64,000 nucleotides of DNA from Duncaniella freteri (GTDB lineage: Bacteria > Bacteroidota > Bacteroidia > Bacteroidales > Muribaculaceae), in contig NZ_SJSA01000001.1 in the NCBI RefSeq assembly GCF_004766125.1, positions 682,001 through 746,000 of the forward strand, read 5' to 3'. Shown in pieces: positions 61,446 to 64,000 of this stretch. Every line of letters begins with the position of its first letter. Position 1 is the stretch's first letter. The position numbers were made by a program, and so were the translations under genes. A model generated the notes under the pieces. The model was not told the origin of the DNA and made no database searches. It saw only the letters and a list, made by a program, of their open reading frames with translations.

Positions 61446-61470
61446 AAAATAAATAGTTTGAAACTATCGG

Positions 61471-61478
61471 CAAAGATA
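61471..61478 (-). promoter_or_regulatory. -7 element of the membrane protein gene
   Basis: Minus-strand TATCTTTG, 25 bases before the ATG at 61445. Confidence 0.55.
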
Positions 61479-61622
61479 CAAGTATTTTCCGGTATAAAAT
61501 CGATTCCCACAAGATTTATAAATATCATGCATAATGCAACGGTATAGACCAAAGAGTTTAACATCCTGGTTATGAAACTTTCCGTCCATAGAGAATGTTA
61601 TAAATAGCAAGTAACGTCCTAT

Positions 61623-62585
61623 ATGGCTTTGTTCAAACGTGCATACCTCTTACTCTTAGCTTCGGCACTCGCTCTGCCGGAGACATCCTGCATATTCGAT
61701 GACCTGGAGCCATGTGAGGACGCAAATATAGGATTCTCAATCACCAACAACTGGGGTACTGACACATCAGCCGACCCGGAAGGCATGGCATATCTGTTTT
61801 TTTACGATAGCGGATGCGAGCCATGGCGTTTTGATTTCCCCGGCAAAGAGGCAGGAAGAATCTCCCTTCCGGAAGGGAGCTACAGCTTCATAATGTTCAA
61901 TGACGATACGGCATCGATAGATTTTGTCAGCGATGAAAATGAACATATATTCGCGACTACCAAGAATGTGACAATAGGGTTTGATCCACATATCGGCGAG
62001 CTGAGAGCATCGCCTGACATGATGTGGGCTGACGCAAGCATACTCGTCAAACTCGACCCAAATTGTCTGGAATACACAACATCCGAATATGCCAAGAAAA
62101 TAGATCTCATCCATAACGCCGACATGAACATGATCACTAATCCCCAGCAGATTGTAGCCCGCTACACGCTACTGATCAACCACATTGAAAACCTAAGCGG
62201 CGTAGCATGCATGAAAGGTCTGCTGTCAGGAATGGCATCGGGAATCAATCTCAACACCAACACCCATTCAGAAAAGGCAGTGAGCATACCTTTTGATCTG
62301 TCCGTGTCTGCCGACTCAGCAGTCTGTTCCGAGTTCCTGACCTTCGGACTTCCCGGATCACCTGCCAGTGAGCCCAATGACATACTCCTGTTCTTTAAAC
62401 TTTCGGACGGCAATATTATAAAATACGATTTTGATAAGACGGAAGAGATCCGCAATGCATCCGACCCTCTTAACGTAAAACTTACTATCGACTCTATACA
62501 TCTCCCCTACGCACCACCCATTGAAGGCAACAGCGGATTTGCTCCAAGCGTATCTGGATGGACTACGGTGATTGTGAACTATTAG
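61623..62585 (+). CDS. DUF5119 (FimB/Mfa2-like) surface lipoprotein
   Basis: The 320-residue protein has a lipoprotein signal (MALFKRAYLLLLASALALPETSC-IFDDLEPC) and the arrangement of Bacteroidales DUF5119/FimB-type proteins: a beta-sandwich with SLPEGSYSFIMFNDDTASIDF and a second module ending in the conserved tail SVSGWTTVIVNY. FimB/Mfa2 proteins anchor type V pili to the outer membrane. The partner gene for a fimbrillin follows 41 bases later, so they are probably one unit. No promoter with a full match was seen in the 177-base gap upstream. Confidence 0.8.
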   Translation: MALFKRAYLLLLASALALPETSCIFDDLEPCEDANIGFSITNNWGTDTSADPEGMAYLFFYDSGCEPWRFDFPGKEAGRISLPEGSYSFIMFNDDTASIDFVSDENEHIFATTKNVTIGFDPHIGELRASPDMMWADASILVKLDPNCLEYTTSEYAKKIDLIHNADMNMITNPQQIVARYTLLINHIENLSGVACMKGLLSGMASGINLNTNTHSEKAVSIPFDLSVSADSAVCSEFLTFGLPGSPASEPNDILLFFKLSDGNIIKYDFDKTEEIRNASDPLNVKLTIDSIHLPYAPPIEGNSGFAPSVSGWTTVIVNY

Positions 62586-62590
62586 ATTTG
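62583..62590 (+). promoter_or_regulatory. Possible internal promoter box before the fimbrillin gene
   Basis: TAGATTTG fits TAnnTTTG and overlaps the stop codon of the DUF5119 gene; no -33 partner is clear, so this could be chance. Confidence 0.3.
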
Positions 62591-62626
62591 CCAATTTGTT
62601 GTAATCTAAACTAAATATCTCTGACT

Positions 62627-63643
62627 ATGAGACTTTTGATAGCGGCATCATTTATGACAGTTCTTCTCCTTGGCTCCTGTACCCAGGAAGAGAACAGCCC
62701 TGACACTCCACAGACAGGTATAGGATTTTCGGCTGTAGCACCCAAGGCGTCACGTGCAGCCTCAACGACAACCGCATCACTTCAGAAATTCATTGTCTAC
62801 GCCTACACTGAATCATCCATACTGATGGATGGGGTTACGGTGAGCCGTGAAGGCGGCTCATGGACCTACTCTCCTACTGTGTATTGGCCCGGGACCGCTG
62901 TCAATTTCTATGCCATAAGTCCTGATATCCGCAGCGATGTGCCTGAAAACACTGACGGCAGCCACACTATACGAGGGATGTCGTACGGCAGCACCGACCT
63001 CATATATGCAGTGAGCCTCAATCAGCATGAACGCCCAACACCTGTCAACCTACTGTTCAGGCATGCTATGAGCAAAGTGGCAGTGATGCTTTCAAGCACA
63101 AACAGCAAATATAACATAAAAGTCTATCATGTATTGCTGAAAAATATTTTCCTCAAGGGTGACTTCTCTCTTCCGGATGAGTCAACGAACAATGCCACAG
63201 CGGAAGGCATATGGAATAATCTGAATCTGAAATCGGACGCAATGATTTTTTACGATCACGGCACCTCCATATCATTGACTTCCACACCCATCGACGTTAC
63301 CAGCGGCAATCTTGAAGCTTCATTCTTTGTGCCACAGCCACTTGATGCATTCAATTTCACCAACAGCGGACAATTCTCCGGTGGATATATACAGGTGGAC
63401 TGCGAGATCATAGATAAGGCCACCGGCAATAAGATATGGCCCAGTGAATACACCCCTGAGTACCTACTTGTGGAAGACAGCCCATGCGGAAAGATGCTGT
63501 TCCCACTCTTGTCCGGAGATGTAAATACATGGAATCAGGGCTACTCATACATCTACAATATAATCATAAACAACTCCTACGTCCTTGACACCATTGAGTT
63601 CCAGCCAGGTGTAGTCGATTTCACAGAAGAGCAGCCTTACTGA
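62627..63643 (+). CDS. Fimbrillin family lipoprotein
   Basis: The 338-residue protein has a lipoprotein signal (MRLLIAASFMTVLLLGSC-TQEEN) and the fimbrillin fold: N-terminal GIGFSAVAPKASRAASTT, a strand pattern with VYWPGTAVNFYAISPDI, and the LLFRHAMSKVAVMLSS segment found across the Mfa-like family. In Bacteroidales such precursors are cleaved at an Arg in the first strand (here R near the KASRA sequence) and polymerise into type V pili by strand exchange. It follows the DUF5119 anchor gene. Whether it forms a long fimbria is not shown. Confidence 0.85.
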   Translation: MRLLIAASFMTVLLLGSCTQEENSPDTPQTGIGFSAVAPKASRAASTTTASLQKFIVYAYTESSILMDGVTVSREGGSWTYSPTVYWPGTAVNFYAISPDIRSDVPENTDGSHTIRGMSYGSTDLIYAVSLNQHERPTPVNLLFRHAMSKVAVMLSSTNSKYNIKVYHVLLKNIFLKGDFSLPDESTNNATAEGIWNNLNLKSDAMIFYDHGTSISLTSTPIDVTSGNLEASFFVPQPLDAFNFTNSGQFSGGYIQVDCEIIDKATGNKIWPSEYTPEYLLVEDSPCGKMLFPLLSGDVNTWNQGYSYIYNIIINNSYVLDTIEFQPGVVDFTEEQPY

Positions 63644-63691
63644 CACTCCGACATCAGAGAATCATGACAATGCACAGAAGAATCATGATAG

Positions 63692-63746
63692 AATCAAAAG
63701 AGCATGGTCGCGACATAAACTGCGGCCATGCTCTTTTGATTTTGTA
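63692..63746 (+). terminator. 20-bp hairpin terminator of the fimbrillin unit
   Basis: Arms at 63692-63711 and 63722-63741 (starting AATCAAAAGAGCATGG) pair over 20 positions with one wobble, around GACATAAACT, followed by TTG; the arm itself ends in T-rich TTTTGATT. Confidence 0.8.
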
Positions 63747-63785
63747 ACCATGCTCATTCACTATCACCCAAACTGAAAATCTCTC

Positions 63786-63816
63786 TTGGAAATGTCGCGG
63801 GGAAGATGTAATTTTG
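63786..63816 (+). promoter_or_regulatory. Promoter of metG
   Basis: TTGG (63786-63789), 19 bases, TAATTTTG (63809-63816), 36 bases before the metG start codon. Confidence 0.65.
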
Positions 63817-63852
63817 CACTATAAATCAAAAACATCGCTCAAAATTATCGCA

Positions 63853-64000
63853 ATGGAAAAGAATTTCAAGCGCACACTCATAACCACAGCTCTCCCCTAT
63901 GCCAACGGACCTGTACATATCGGCCATCTTGCCGGAGTATATGTACCTGCCGATATATATGCACGTTTCCTGCGCCTCAAAGGCGAGGACGTTGTGATGA
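63853..64000 (+). CDS. metG: Methionyl-tRNA synthetase, N-terminal part (cut by window edge)
   Basis: From ATG 63853 the frame reads [20 protein letters not shown], then [29 protein letters not shown] to the window end (49 residues). [10 protein letters not shown] with VHIGHLAG carries the HIGH motif and is diagnostic of bacterial MetRS, the class I enzyme that charges tRNA-Met. The remainder is outside the window. Confidence 0.93.
   Translation, partial: MEKNFKRTLITTALPYANGPVHIGHLAGVYVPADIYARFLRLKGEDVVM

Noticed and set aside
1..64000. CRISPR arrays, tRNA genes, rRNA genes, prophage
   Set aside because: No regularly spaced repeats, no cloverleaf with a CCA-type end and no phage structural genes were noticed by reading; a tRNAscan-SE run would be the decisive test for tRNAs.

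Overview
The window looks like chromosomal DNA of a Bacteroidales bacterium, most likely a gut Muribaculaceae-type lineage (family level is inference). Evidence: many intergenic regions carry the Bacteroidota promoter form TTTG-N19/20-TAnnTTTG. There is a SusC/SusD pair, lipoproteins with short leader peptides, fimbrillin/DUF5119 surface proteins, Bacteroidota-specific DUF families (DUF2027, DUF4294, DUF2156), and the Bacteroidota arginine pathway built on an N-acyl-ornithine carbamoyltransferase. No rRNA, tRNA, CRISPR or prophage was seen.

Layout. 1-4.5 kb: truncated M18 aminopeptidase, a possible small RNA, rex with a degenerate FAA-hydrolase-like gene, then gltX translationally coupled to an argC paralogue. 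4.5-5.3 kb: 800 bp without genes but with a promoter and several hairpins. 5.3-13.4 kb: one minus-strand arginine operon (GNAT acylglutamate synthase, argG, argC, argD, argF', argB, argE-like deacylase, argH). 13.4-16.4 kb: a nested inverted repeat, sdaA, and a complete IS4-type element with a perfect 9-bp target duplication. 16.4-26.6 kb: one tight minus-strand operon encoding two exported peptidases (S8, S9), SusC, SusD and two lipoproteins, which reads as a peptide/protein-utilisation locus. 26.8-31.6 kb: GT2 glycosyltransferase, AXE1 esterase, porin and Gate-domain membrane protein. 31.6-41.1 kb: DUF2156 protein, fabD, the topA-rluA-DUF2027/Smr-EFR1 run, a PagL-like barrel and a lipoprotein. 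41.2-45.9 kb: cysteine desulfidase-family gene, a second insertion sequence, then glutaminase and a CfxA-like class A beta-lactamase one base apart. 46-52 kb: cinA, tsaD, an OmpA-family lipoprotein, small membrane protein, HEAT-like protein, POT peptide transporter. 52-55.4 kb: TonB-dependent receptor and lipoprotein. 55.5-58.5 kb: small RNA candidate, nadB, DUF4294 gene, and a strongly structured non-coding RNA on the minus strand. 58.6-64 kb: ksgA, mgtE, a membrane protein, the DUF5119/fimbrillin pair and the start of metG.

Functional threads. Arginine synthesis is complete from glutamate except for carbamoyl phosphate supply, and residue 90 of the carbamoyltransferase (Ala) points to succinylated rather than acetylated intermediates. 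Peptide and amino-acid use recurs: the SusCD-peptidase operon, POT transporter, M18 peptidase, serine dehydratase, cysteine desulfidase and glutaminase. The most useful leads are the unassigned RNA at 58.2-58.45 kb, the peptidase-SusCD operon, the chromosomal CfxA-like lactamase with an IS just upstream of its operon, and several promoter-hairpin units with no open reading frame.
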